This document shows positions 17,848 to 27,633 of a stretch of 64,000 bases of DNA, piece after piece. The position numbers and the translations under genes were made by a program. This DNA is from an uncultured Bacteroidales bacterium (GTDB lineage: Bacteria; Bacteroidota; Bacteroidia; Bacteroidales; UBA932), in NCBI GenBank assembly GCA_944323785.1, contig CALUTU010000006.1, positions 1 to 64,000 of the forward strand, in the 5' to 3' direction. The notes under the pieces were generated by a model that was given only the letters and a program-made list of their open reading frames with translations, made no database searches and was not told the DNA's origin. Positions within the stretch are counted from its first letter, which is position 1. Each line of letters starts with the position of its first letter.

Positions 17848-20800
17848 TCTTCTATCTTATTTAACCTTTCCATTCTCATATTCACCTGATCAAGCACATC
17901 ATCCCTCGCATCCTCCGGCTCATATCCGTCCAGGATGCTCTGGAATGTAGCGCGGGCCTGAGCCCAGTCCTCCCTCTCCGCAAAAGAGTCTCCCAGGACT
18001 ATAAAGCTCCTGGCCAGCCAGTACATCTGGTCCGTCTTCGAATCCGACAGGGCATAGACCATGTTCTCCACCTCTTCGAAATCTCCCGCATCGTAGGTGT
18101 CCTGTATCAGCAGATATGCCGCCTCCGCACCCTGGGAAGTAAACACATTGCCCGACAGAGCCTCCAGCAGCGGCAGGGCATCTGACCTTCGTCCCAGCTT
18201 CAGACAGGACTTGGCCATTATGTACTGAGCCGTCATGCGGTCCGTGTCCTTCAGGCCCTGAAGTTCCATGACTTTTGACGCAGCGTCTATGGCCGCATTG
18301 TACTTGCTGTCCCGGAAATACGACGACATCAGCCCGAGCAGGGCCTCCGTACGGTTATTTTCCAACCTGGCGATATCATACAGCGACTCATACGCCGATG
18401 CCGCCTGAGCATACCTTTCCAGACTGTAGCATATCCGTGCATACTGCAGAGTGGACAGCTCCACGAACGAGCCCTCTCCCTTATCCATAACCTCCAGATA
18501 AGCGTACGCCGCCTCCTCCTTCATGTCCAGAGCGTTGAGAGACTCACCGATATAGAACCAGGCCAGCGGAGTCTTCTGACCGTCGGGATACTGGCTCACG
18601 AAATTCCGGAGACTGCTCTCGGCCGCACTGTAGTCACCTGCAAGATACACCTGTTCGGCGGCATTGAAGATCATCAGTTCCTTCTCATCCGGAGTCTTCA
18701 CCGCAGACATGCCGATACGGTCCAGATAGGCAAAATACTCCTCCGGCCTGTTCAGCACGGTATAGATGCTCTCGATGGCCGCCAGAGCATTATCGGTATC
18801 CTCAGACAGCGGCATCTCCTCCACTATCCTGGTAAGATACTCCAGTGCCTCATCATAGTCGCCGGCATTGGAGCAGAGCATACCGAGCTCCAGAAGAGAC
18901 CGGCTCTCATAAAGGGGGTCAGCTATATCATTGAGCAAATACTTAAAAGTCCGTTCAGCCTTTTCCGTCATACCCTCCTGCACGTATGTACGGCCGAGTT
19001 CATACACCGCCTTCGAATAAAGCGGAGAGATGTCCCTTCTGTCCACAATACCCTCCAGCATACTTATCTTCCTGTCCACGTCGTCAGCCAGGCCGCAGGA
19101 CACCGCACACTGATACGCCGCATATACCAACGAACCGGGCTGATAATCCATCATCGACACCTCCCCGTAGACAGACGCTGCCCCGGCATAGTCGCGCATC
19201 ATGAACAGCGCGTCTCCTATCCTGAGTCTTGCCTCGATTATCAGGTCCATATCGGAGACATGCTGCTCCAGGAACTTGTGGAACCACTCCATGGCGACAG
19301 TGTAGTTCTTTTCCGCATAATAACAGTAGCCCAGTCCGAAAAGGGCCAGCGGATACTCCTTGAAGCCGGCGAAGCGCGCATTCTGACAAAGTTCCTCATA
19401 CAGACTTACGGCCTCATTCAGATTTCCAGCCCTGTAGCAGGTCTCTGCGAGCCAGAAACGTGTCAGGAGAGCCAGAGACTGGTTGTAAGACGAATGCCTG
19501 AGAGCTATCCTGAAATCGGTGTCCGCTCCGGCGTATGAACCCCGCTCAAACAGTTCCAGTCCCCTCAGGAAAGCCGCCTTCTGAAGATTCATATCCATCT
19601 CGGGCGTCAGCCTGCGGATATTGTTCAGAGCATCTATGGCTGGCTTGTATTTCTTGGAGAGAAGATAAGAAGTTGCGATATAGGAATAAATCTCATCCGA
19701 CCTCTGCGTCTCCGGCCACAGCTCCAGATAATCCTGGAAAGCAGTTATATCGGAATTGAGGTCAAATGCCAGCTTAGCATAGTTGAAATAGGACTCCTCC
19801 CTGACGGAGCCGTCAAAGTTCATCTCAGAGGCCTTCTTGTAGTATTTCAATGCCTCATGCTTGTTCTTCAGCCTGAGATACGAACCGGCTATGTGCATGG
19901 ACGCGCTCTGGGACAGTGAGTCCTCCCCTTCTGCCATGACTTTGGAGAATGCGTCAATGGCCGCATAATACGACTGAACGGAATAGGATATGATGCCCAG
20001 ATAATAATTGTCCTTCCTAGTCATGTCAGTGCCGGACGCCGAATAACTCTCAAACCACTTTCCGGCCTCCTCCGGTCTGCCGGTCCTGTAATATGCCTGC
20101 GATATCATCCGCGCCGCTCTGGGCTTCAGGTCCCCGTCCACTGCCTCAGACACTGCCGGACCATGCTCCACCACATAGTCATAGTTTCCCATCATCAGTT
20201 CAGATTCCAGCATGTAATAAGCGCAGTACACTCCGAAATGCCCGTCGTCCCGCACCTTGGAGAACAGTTCCACAGCCTTGCCGAAATCCTTTTTCAGATA
20301 CGCCAGATAGCCCATATAATAAGTGGACGGCACCGTATACCTGCCGCGCCTGCCCTTGAGTATGGTCGAGAACCCTGTCTCCGCATCCTCAAACTGCCCA
20401 TGAGTCAGCTGGCAGAAAGAACGCTGAAACAGATACTGCTCCTTGTCTTTCTTGGAAAGCAGGGAATAATCCACCCCCTCCAGAATCTCAAGGGTGGCCG
20501 TATAGTCCTCTTTATCAAAATACCGGCCGGCATACATCAGCCTTATCCCCATATACTCGGGAGAAGACCTGTATTGTGATTCATATCCGTCCATAAGCGC
20601 ATCCAGGTTGGGACTGCCCAGCCTAATATCACAGATTATGGCATAAGCGGCCAGCGCAGACTCATCTTCCTCTGAAAGAAAGCATTCCGACATTACGGAC
20701 GCGATCTCTTCCCTAGCTGCCGCATACATATCATTGTCAAAGAGTTCCCTGACCCTTTCCAAACGTCTTTCCAAGCCCTTCCTGTCCTGGCTGACGGGTT

Positions 20801-20867
20801 CCGCCGCCACTGGCCGAAGAAGCAGCACTGCGGCAAAAAGAACCGCTAAAAATCTTTTACAGACCAT
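17844..20867 (-). CDS. Large exported tetratricopeptide-repeat protein
   Basis: A 1007-residue protein with a signal peptide (about residues 1-22, MVCKRFLAVLFAAVLLLRPV) and then helical TPR units over almost its full length. Examples are ALYYKKASE-like units such as LKNKHEALKYYKKASEM, RAGNLNEAVSLYEELC, AEKNYTVAMEWFHKFLE and NAGDYDEALEYLTRIVEE. No catalytic domain is visible. It is expected in the periplasm as a protein-binding scaffold. It is coupled to the following beta-barrel gene through an ATGA overlap, which suggests a periplasm-outer membrane complex. It has its own -7 box in a short region divergent from ftsE. No specific pathway can be named. Confidence 0.87.
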   Translation of the reverse strand: MVCKRFLAVLFAAVLLLRPVAAEPVSQDRKGLERRLERVRELFDNDMYAAAREEIASVMSECFLSEEDESALAAYAIICDIRLGSPNLDALMDGYESQYRSSPEYMGIRLMYAGRYFDKEDYTATLEILEGVDYSLLSKKDKEQYLFQRSFCQLTHGQFEDAETGFSTILKGRRGRYTVPSTYYMGYLAYLKKDFGKAVELFSKVRDDGHFGVYCAYYMLESELMMGNYDYVVEHGPAVSEAVDGDLKPRAARMISQAYYRTGRPEEAGKWFESYSASGTDMTRKDNYYLGIISYSVQSYYAAIDAFSKVMAEGEDSLSQSASMHIAGSYLRLKNKHEALKYYKKASEMNFDGSVREESYFNYAKLAFDLNSDITAFQDYLELWPETQRSDEIYSYIATSYLLSKKYKPAIDALNNIRRLTPEMDMNLQKAAFLRGLELFERGSYAGADTDFRIALRHSSYNQSLALLTRFWLAETCYRAGNLNEAVSLYEELCQNARFAGFKEYPLALFGLGYCYYAEKNYTVAMEWFHKFLEQHVSDMDLIIEARLRIGDALFMMRDYAGAASVYGEVSMMDYQPGSLVYAAYQCAVSCGLADDVDRKISMLEGIVDRRDISPLYSKAVYELGRTYVQEGMTEKAERTFKYLLNDIADPLYESRSLLELGMLCSNAGDYDEALEYLTRIVEEMPLSEDTDNALAAIESIYTVLNRPEEYFAYLDRIGMSAVKTPDEKELMIFNAAEQVYLAGDYSAAESSLRNFVSQYPDGQKTPLAWFYIGESLNALDMKEEAAYAYLEVMDKGEGSFVELSTLQYARICYSLERYAQAASAYESLYDIARLENNRTEALLGLMSSYFRDSKYNAAIDAASKVMELQGLKDTDRMTAQYIMAKSCLKLGRRSDALPLLEALSGNVFTSQGAEAAYLLIQDTYDAGDFEEVENMVYALSDSKTDQMYWLARSFIVLGDSFAEREDWAQARATFQSILDGYEPEDARDDVLDQVNMRMERLNKIEE

Positions 20868-20883
20868 TTTAATCTATTTGGGG

Positions 20884-20891
20884 CAAATGTA
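20884..20891 (-). promoter_or_regulatory. -7 box of the TPR/barrel operon
   Basis: Read on the minus strand, TACATTTG matches TAnnTTTG and ends 16 nt before the ATG at 20867. It lies 13 bp from the oppositely directed ftsE box. Confidence 0.55.
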
Positions 20892-20904
20892 ACAATTATT
20901 TGCA

Positions 20905-20912
20905 TATATTTG
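20905..20912 (+). promoter_or_regulatory. -7 box of ftsE operon
   Basis: TATATTTG matches TAnnTTTG and ends 19 nt before the ftsE ATG at 20932. A TTTG at 20877-20880 is 24 nt upstream, longer than ideal. Confidence 0.5.
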
Positions 20913-20931
20913 TACGGTTAAGCCATCACTT

Positions 20932-21660
20932 ATGGAAGAAAGCAAAGACCGTCCTATAATATATTTTGAGCACGCCGACATATACAACAGCGGCTCTCTG
21001 GTGATATCTGACCTGACGATGAGCATCGGGAAAGGAGAGTTCGTCTATATCATCGGGAAAGTGGGCAGTGGAAAGACCACCATCATCCGTTCCATGATCG
21101 GAGATGCGGAGATAAGGAACGGGGAAGCGTTCATCGGTGATTTCAATCTCAGGAAGCTCAAAAAAAGGCAGATCCCGTATCTGCGTAGAAAACTGGGAGT
21201 TATCTTTCAGGATTTTCAGCTTCTCATGGACCGTTCCGCGTATGACAACCTGGCATTTGTACTGCGTGCCACCGGCTGGAAAGACCGTAAGATTATAAAC
21301 GACCGGATACATACCGTACTTGAGGCCGTGGGGATGGACCACAAGGCCCATAAAATGCCGCATCAGCTCTCAGGAGGCGAGCAGCAGAGAATAGCCATAG
21401 CACGGGCACTGCTGAACAGTCCTGAAATCATCCTGGCTGACGAGCCAACAGGCAATCTGGACGGAGACACCGCCGAGGAGATTATGAACCTGATGATGAG
21501 GATCAATACCCGTGAAAACGGACCGACCATCATAATGGTGACGCACAACAGAAGCCTCTTTGAGAAATATCCGGCCAGGACATTCCTGTGCGAGAAACTC
21601 TCCTGCACAGAAGTAGCGGAAGAATCAGACGTAGAGCTGGACTTGTCCGAATTCATCTGA
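20932..21660 (+). CDS. ftsE: FtsE-like ABC transporter ATPase
   Basis: A 242-residue ABC ATPase closest in style to FtsE, the cytosolic motor that with FtsX controls cell-wall hydrolases at division. Walker A is IGKVGSGKTT (about 38-47), the Q-loop FQDFQLL, the signature LSGGEQQRIAIARALL, Walker B IILADEPTGNLD and the switch His in MVTHN. The first Walker A position differs from the usual GPSGAGKST of FtsE. A C-terminal extension of about 30 residues is acidic. No FtsX gene is adjacent; nth follows by 12 bp. LolD-type ATPases are an alternative. Confidence 0.85.
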   Translation: MEESKDRPIIYFEHADIYNSGSLVISDLTMSIGKGEFVYIIGKVGSGKTTIIRSMIGDAEIRNGEAFIGDFNLRKLKKRQIPYLRRKLGVIFQDFQLLMDRSAYDNLAFVLRATGWKDRKIINDRIHTVLEAVGMDHKAHKMPHQLSGGEQQRIAIARALLNSPEIILADEPTGNLDGDTAEEIMNLMMRINTRENGPTIIMVTHNRSLFEKYPARTFLCEKLSCTEVAEESDVELDLSEFI

Positions 21661-21672
21661 TCCTCAGCCGCC

Positions 21673-22332
21673 ATGCCACAGAAACTCACCCTCAGACAGA
21701 GATACGCGGCCATCCTGGAATGGTTCTCCGCCAACCGCCCCGCCGTGCAGTCCGAACTGCACTTCAGGAACGGATACGAGCTCATAGTCTCGGTCATCCT
21801 CTCGGCCCAGTGTACCGACAAGCGGGTCAATATGGTCACTCCCGCCCTGTTTGAGCGATACCCGGCACCAGAGGACCTTGCCTCCGCCGCCTTCGAGGAC
21901 GTACTGGCTCTGATCCGCTCCGTCTCCTACCCCAACAGCAAGGCCCGTCACCTGATAGACATGGCCCGCAAGCTGGTCAGCGACTTCCATTCGGTGATTC
22001 CGTCCGACACAGACAGTCTCATGAGCCTGCCCGGAGTAGGCCGCAAGACAGCCAATGTCGTGGCATCCATCCTCTACGACAAGCCGGTAATAGCCGTAGA
22101 CACCCACGTGCTCAGAGTCTCCAACCGCCTAGGGCTGTCCCACGGCAAGACCCCGGAGAAAGTCGAGGCCGACCTGGAGAGTCACATACCGGTGGAACAA
22201 AGGGCGATATCCCACCACTGGCTGATACTCCACGGACGGTACACCTGCACGGCACGCAATCCCAGATGCGGAGAATGTCCGCTGACACAGTGGTGCGAGT
22301 CTTATCCCGAACTCTCAAAGCCGCAGAGATGA
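21673..22332 (+). CDS. nth: Endonuclease III
   Basis: A 219-residue base-excision-repair glycosylase/AP lyase that removes oxidised pyrimidines. The helix-hairpin-helix and catalytic lysine are in LPGVGRKTANVV (about 120) and the catalytic aspartate in IAVDTHVLRVSNRLG. A 4Fe-4S cluster is bound by the C-terminal Cx6Cx2Cx5C pattern CTARNPRCGECPLTQWC. It follows ftsE by 12 bp and overlaps the xerD-like gene through ATGA, so the three form an operon. Length is typical. Confidence 0.96.
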   Translation: MPQKLTLRQRYAAILEWFSANRPAVQSELHFRNGYELIVSVILSAQCTDKRVNMVTPALFERYPAPEDLASAAFEDVLALIRSVSYPNSKARHLIDMARKLVSDFHSVIPSDTDSLMSLPGVGRKTANVVASILYDKPVIAVDTHVLRVSNRLGLSHGKTPEKVEADLESHIPVEQRAISHHWLILHGRYTCTARNPRCGECPLTQWCESYPELSKPQR

Positions 22333-23219
22333 CCTCCTGGAAGGACATACTTTCCGACTACAGCTCATATCTGGTCATCGAACGGGCCTTGTCGAAAAAC
22401 TCGGTCTCCTCTTACATCTCCGACATATCCAAACTGGCCAGCAAATACAAAGACAAATCCCCCGAGGATATCTCCGGGGAGGACTTGAGCGCATTCATAG
22501 CGCAGCAGGCCGACGGCATCTCCAAGAGAAGCCAGTCCCGGCTGATAAGTGCCCTGAAAAGTTTCTTCAGGTTCATGGAGATAGAAGGCCGGATACAGGT
22601 CAACCCCACCGACACCATCGACCCGCCCAAGATATCCCGGCACATACCGGTAGTCCTGTCTGTAGAGGAGATTGACCGGATAATGAACTCGGTAAACCTG
22701 TCCGAACCCGAAGGCCACCGCAACCGCGCGATACTGGAGGTCCTCTACTCCTGCGGTCTCAGGGTGAGCGAGCTGGTGTCCCTGCGCATCTCCGACCTGT
22801 TCTTCGACGAGGCTTTCATACGGGTAATAGGAAAGGGTGACAAACAGAGACTTGTACCGATCGGAGAGCCGGCAATGCAGGCCGTAGAGATGTATCTCTC
22901 GCAGAGCAGACGTGCATACGTATCCAAAAAAGCCGAGGACATCCTGTTCCTGAACCGGCGCGGCGGGAGACTGAGCCGCCAGATGATATTCCTGATGATC
23001 AAGAGCCAGTGCGAAAAGGCAGGCATTACCAAGGAAATATCCCCACACACATTCCGCCACTCCTTCGCCACCCACCTGGTCGAAAACGGAGCCGACCTCC
23101 GCGCCGTACAGCAGATGCTCGGCCACGAAAGCATACTCACCACCGAGATCTACACCCACATCGACTCCCGCAAATGGCAGGACGGCATCATCAAGTACCA
23201 CCCCCGCAACCACAAATAA
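22329..23219 (+). CDS. xerD: Tyrosine recombinase XerD
   Basis: A 296-residue site-specific recombinase of the XerC/XerD type that resolves chromosome dimers at dif. The start MTSWKDILSDY at 22329 overlaps the nth stop (ATGA); an upstream reading in the same frame lies within nth and is rejected. An N-terminal SAM-like core-binding domain (1-95) precedes the catalytic domain. The catalytic residues are R in CGLRVSELV, K in GKGDKQRLVPIG, H and R in HTFRHSFATHL, H in LGHESILTTEIYTH, and the nucleophile Y in that last motif. Core gene context (nth, ftsE) argues for the chromosomal Xer role rather than a mobile-element integrase. XerC versus XerD is not certain. Confidence 0.92.
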   Translation: MTSWKDILSDYSSYLVIERALSKNSVSSYISDISKLASKYKDKSPEDISGEDLSAFIAQQADGISKRSQSRLISALKSFFRFMEIEGRIQVNPTDTIDPPKISRHIPVVLSVEEIDRIMNSVNLSEPEGHRNRAILEVLYSCGLRVSELVSLRISDLFFDEAFIRVIGKGDKQRLVPIGEPAMQAVEMYLSQSRRAYVSKKAEDILFLNRRGGRLSRQMIFLMIKSQCEKAGITKEISPHTFRHSFATHLVENGADLRAVQQMLGHESILTTEIYTHIDSRKWQDGIIKYHPRNHK

Positions 23220-23247
23220 AAAAGCCGTTCCCGAAACGGAAACAGCT
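23218..23247 (-). terminator. Intrinsic terminator of rpmF-tRNA-Arg
   Basis: On the minus strand an 11-bp stem with two G-U pairs (23247-23237 with 23233-23223), a 3-nt loop and six Ts. It overlaps the last codon of convergent xerD. Confidence 0.75.
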
Positions 23248-23254
23248 TGAACTG

Positions 23255-23326
23255 TAGCCCCAACAGGACTCGAACCTGTATCTAAAGTTTAGGAAACTTC
23301 CATTCTATCCCTTGAACTATGGGGCC
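23255..23326 (-). tRNA. tRNA-Arg (anticodon CCU)
   Basis: A 72-nt cloverleaf on the minus strand. The acceptor arms are GGCCCCA and TGGGGCT, the D arm GTTC/GAAT, the anticodon arm GAAGT/ACTTT with loop TTCCTAA (anticodon CCT), and the T arm ACAGG with TTCGAGT. CCA is not encoded. It starts 13 nt after the rpmF stop and shares the following terminator, so it is probably cotranscribed with rpmF. It reads the AGG arginine codon. Confidence 0.95.
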
Positions 23327-23339
23327 AAAACCTATCTGA

Positions 23340-23522
23340 CTACTCTACGTTCTTCTGAACCATCAGACGACCGCGATAGTAGCCGCATTCAGGGCATACG
23401 CGGTGATACAGTACGGTTGCTCCGCAGTTGGAGCATGTTGAAAGTGCGGGGAGAGTCAGTTTGTCATGTGTTCTGCGTTTGTCCCTGCGCTGCTTTGAGA
23501 GTTTGTGTTTGGGATGTGCCAT
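23340..23522 (-). CDS. rpmF: 50S ribosomal protein L32
   Basis: A 60-residue ribosomal protein. The start MAHPKHKLSKQRRDKRRTH and the two zinc-type pairs CSNCG and CPECGYYRG are diagnostic of the Cys-containing L32 form. It lies 18 bp after the DUF177 gene, the usual partner. In many bacteria plsX and fabH follow; here tRNA-Arg and a terminator follow instead. Confidence 0.97.
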   Translation of the reverse strand: MAHPKHKLSKQRRDKRRTHDKLTLPALSTCSNCGATVLYHRVCPECGYYRGRLMVQKNVE

Positions 23523-23540
23523 CTTATTCTAAATTTAATA

Positions 23541-24005
23541 TTATTCTGTTTTTAAAATATCCTTCAACTTTTCCATCATCACGGGGTCGCACTGACCGTC
23601 GGGATGCACCTTCTTAATCGGAAGACTGAGACTGACATAGTCATAAATAATCTGACTGAGGTCAATATCAGCCGAATCGCTGTCCAACAGGATTACCTCA
23701 TCCGCCCCGTCCCCGTCCGCGTCAGCATCAGCCGCATAGGATGAGAACATCACTGAAAAGGGCACCTGTATGTCCACCGGAACTGTCAGGTCGGCAAGGC
23801 ATCTGTCGCATTTGACAGTCACATTGCCTGTTATGCTCAGGTCCAGAGCCATACGGCCATGCTCCTTGGTCACAACCGCGCTGACATCCAGATCCGCATC
23901 CGAGACAGTGTCGTTCTCATATGCCTCGAAGAAACTTCCGTCCACCTTGAAACTGAAAGGATGCTCTCCGTATGAAAGCCCACGTATCTCTATCCTGCAA
24001 TTCAT
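23541..24005 (-). CDS. DUF177 (YceD) family protein
   Basis: A 154-residue protein of the YceD/DUF177 family, linked to 23S rRNA or ribosome accumulation in plants and E. coli. The start is taken as the ATG at 24005 (MNCRIEIRG), not the TTG two codons upstream. The CDRCLADLTVPV pair of cysteines and the C-terminal LSLPIKKVHPDGQCDP are family marks in Bacteroidetes. A central acidic stretch (ADADADGDGADEV) is somewhat long. It precedes rpmF by 18 bp, the usual arrangement. Confidence 0.92.
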   Translation of the reverse strand: MNCRIEIRGLSYGEHPFSFKVDGSFFEAYENDTVSDADLDVSAVVTKEHGRMALDLSITGNVTVKCDRCLADLTVPVDIQVPFSVMFSSYAADADADGDGADEVILLDSDSADIDLSQIIYDYVSLSLPIKKVHPDGQCDPVMMEKLKDILKTE

Positions 24006-24025
24006 TTCCAAATTATTAAGGGCGG

Positions 24026-24033
24026 CAAAGATA
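24026..24033 (-). promoter_or_regulatory. -7 box of the DUF177-rpmF operon
   Basis: Read on the minus strand, TATCTTTG matches TAnnTTTG, 20 nt before the ATG at 24005 and just after the typA stop. Confidence 0.6.
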
Positions 24034-24050
24034 TAAATTTTTTCAGAAAA

Positions 24051-25862
<1,812 letters not shown>

Positions 25863-25872
25863 AATCGAGGCG

Positions 25873-25880
25873 CAAAATTA
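25873..25880 (-). promoter_or_regulatory. -7 box of typA
   Basis: Read on the minus strand, TAATTTTG matches TAnnTTTG and ends 10 nt before the typA ATG. Confidence 0.5.
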
Positions 25881-25892
25881 ATTCAATTTACT

Positions 25893-25900
25893 TAAATTTG
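25893..25900 (+). promoter_or_regulatory. -7 box of guaA
   Basis: TAAATTTG matches TAnnTTTG, 35 nt before the guaA ATG. It is 12 bp from the divergent typA box. Confidence 0.5.
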
Positions 25901-25935
25901 CACCCTGACATTAAAAATTAACATCATCCCACAAT

Positions 25936-27537
25936 ATGACGGAGAAAATCATCATCCTCGACTTCGGTTCCCAGGTCACCCAGCTCATAGGCCGCAGGCT
26001 CAGGGAACTGAACGTTTACTGCGAAATCCATCCCTTCAACAAGATACCCGCCCTCGACGGGAGTGTCCGCGGAGTGGTCCTCTCGGGCAGCCCCTGGTCC
26101 GTCCGCGACCCCAAGGCTCCCTCGCCGGATCTCTCCGGCATCAAGGGCCGCTTCCCCATGCTCTGCATCTGCTACGGCGCCCAGTACATCGCCCACCGCT
26201 ACGGCGGGGAGGTCAATCCCTCCATCGCCCGTGAGTACGGCCGCGCCATCATGCATATCAAGGAACAATGCCCCCTGTTCGAGGGCATTCCCTCCGACTC
26301 GCAGGTCTGGATGTCCCACGGCGACACCATCGCACGTCTGCCGGAAGGCGCGGAGGTCATAGCCTCCACCGATGATGTGGCCAACGCCGCCTATCATATA
26401 AAAGGTGAGCAGACCTGGTGCGTCCAGTTCCACCCGGAGGTCTATCATTCGGCCTACGGGCCTCAGATTCTGGAGAACTTCGCCATGCGCATCTGCGGCT
26501 GCAAAGGCGACTGGACCCCCGCCTCCTTCATCGAAAGTTCCATTGAGTCCCTCAGGGAGAAAATAGGTCATGACAATGTCATCCTCGGCCTCTCCGGCGG
26601 AGTCGATTCCTCCGTGGCGGCAGTACTGCTGCACAGGGCCATCGGACGGCAGCTGCACTGCATCTTCGTCAACAACGGACTGCTGCGCAAGGACGAGTAC
26701 GAGTCCGTGCTGGCATCCTATCAGGATATGGGTCTCAACGTCCGCGGAGTGGATGCCACCGAGCTCTTCCTCAAGGCCCTCGAGGGCATATCAGACCCCG
26801 AGGCAAAGCGCAAGGCCATCGGCCGCACTTTCATCGAGGTCTTCGACTCCGAGGCTCACAAGATAGAGAACGCATCCTGGCTTGCCCAGGGCACCATATA
26901 TCCGGACGTGATAGAGTCCACCTCCGTCAACGGTCCATCACAGACCATCAAGTCCCACCACAACGTGGGCGGTCTGCCCGAGGAGATGAACCTCAGAATA
27001 GTCGAGCCCCTGCGCTCGCTTTTCAAGGACGAAGTACGCCGCGTAGGCCGCGCCCTCGGCATCAAGAACTCCCTCATCTCCCGCCATCCCTTTCCCGGCC
27101 CCGGCCTCGGTATCAGGGTGCTCGGTGAAGTGACCAGAGAGAAGCTGGAGATCCTGCGCAACGCCGACGCCATCTACATCGACGCCCTCCGCTCAACCCC
27201 CGCTCCCGAAGGCTGGCAGCCCGCATCCGGAGCAGCGGCCACGGGCGGCACCGAGACAGGCGAGGGCTTCCTGACCCTCTACGACTGCATCTGGCAGGCC
27301 GGCACCATCCTCCCTCCCGTACGCAGCGTAGGCGTCATGGGCGACGAACGCACATACGAATACACTATAGCCCTCAGGGCTGTGGTATCCACCGACGGCA
27401 TGACCGCCGACTGGGTACACCTCCCCTACGACTTCCTGGCGAAAGTCTCCAACGACATCATAAACAAAGTGCGGGGAGTGAACCGCGTCGTCTACGACAT
27501 ATCCTCCAAGCCGCCTGCAACCATCGAGTGGGAATAG
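25936..27537 (+). CDS. guaA: GMP synthase (glutamine-hydrolysing)
   Basis: A 533-residue enzyme that aminates XMP to GMP using glutamine and ATP. The glutamine amidotransferase half has the nucleophile Cys in [11 protein letters not shown] and the His-Glu pair in [10 protein letters not shown]. The synthetase half has the PP-loop [13 protein letters not shown] near 215. The C-terminal dimerisation domain ends [14 protein letters not shown]. An insert of roughly 26 residues ([13 protein letters not shown] then [13 protein letters not shown]) sits near 420-445, between [10 protein letters not shown] and LYDCIWQAG, where the enterobacterial protein is short. The residues around it are conserved, so the enzyme should be active. 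Confidence 0.97.
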   Translation: MTEKIIILDFGSQVTQLIGRRLRELNVYCEIHPFNKIPALDGSVRGVVLSGSPWSVRDPKAPSPDLSGIKGRFPMLCICYGAQYIAHRYGGEVNPSIAREYGRAIMHIKEQCPLFEGIPSDSQVWMSHGDTIARLPEGAEVIASTDDVANAAYHIKGEQTWCVQFHPEVYHSAYGPQILENFAMRICGCKGDWTPASFIESSIESLREKIGHDNVILGLSGGVDSSVAAVLLHRAIGRQLHCIFVNNGLLRKDEYESVLASYQDMGLNVRGVDATELFLKALEGISDPEAKRKAIGRTFIEVFDSEAHKIENASWLAQGTIYPDVIESTSVNGPSQTIKSHHNVGGLPEEMNLRIVEPLRSLFKDEVRRVGRALGIKNSLISRHPFPGPGLGIRVLGEVTREKLEILRNADAIYIDALRSTPAPEGWQPASGAAATGGTETGEGFLTLYDCIWQAGTILPPVRSVGVMGDERTYEYTIALRAVVSTDGMTADWVHLPYDFLAKVSNDIINKVRGVNRVVYDISSKPPATIEWE

Positions 27538-27553
27538 GCGGCTGGCACCAGTT

Positions 27554-27568
27554 TGCAACCGGGTTGCA
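27554..27568. promoter_or_regulatory. Palindromic operator-like site before the metal efflux operon
   Basis: TGCAACC, a central G, and GGTTGCA form a perfect 7+1+7 palindrome just upstream of the -7 box of the efflux operon. The position, covering the -33 region, fits a repressor or MerR-like activator site. No cognate regulator gene is adjacent. Confidence 0.5.
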
Positions 27569-27580
27569 TGAGGTGGAAAG

Positions 27581-27588
27581 TATTTTTG
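27581..27588 (+). promoter_or_regulatory. -7 box of the metal efflux operon
   Basis: TATTTTTG matches TAnnTTTG, 45 nt before the ATG at 27634. TTG elements at 27564 and 27553 lie at 14 and 25 nt, both off the ideal spacing, which suits a regulated promoter. Confidence 0.6.
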
Positions 27589-27633
27589 CGCAGTTTGTAA
27601 ATTTAAAGTAACAACTGCAATAACTTTCCATAC

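Noticed and set aside
22266..22328. Upstream start for xerD
   Set aside because: It lies inside nth in another frame; the ATG at 22329 overlaps the nth stop as in coupled genes and gives the usual XerD N-terminus.
22329..23219. Tyrosine recombinase as a mobile-element integrase
   Set aside because: Length and motifs match XerC/D and the context is core genes (nth, ftsE), with no attachment repeats nearby.
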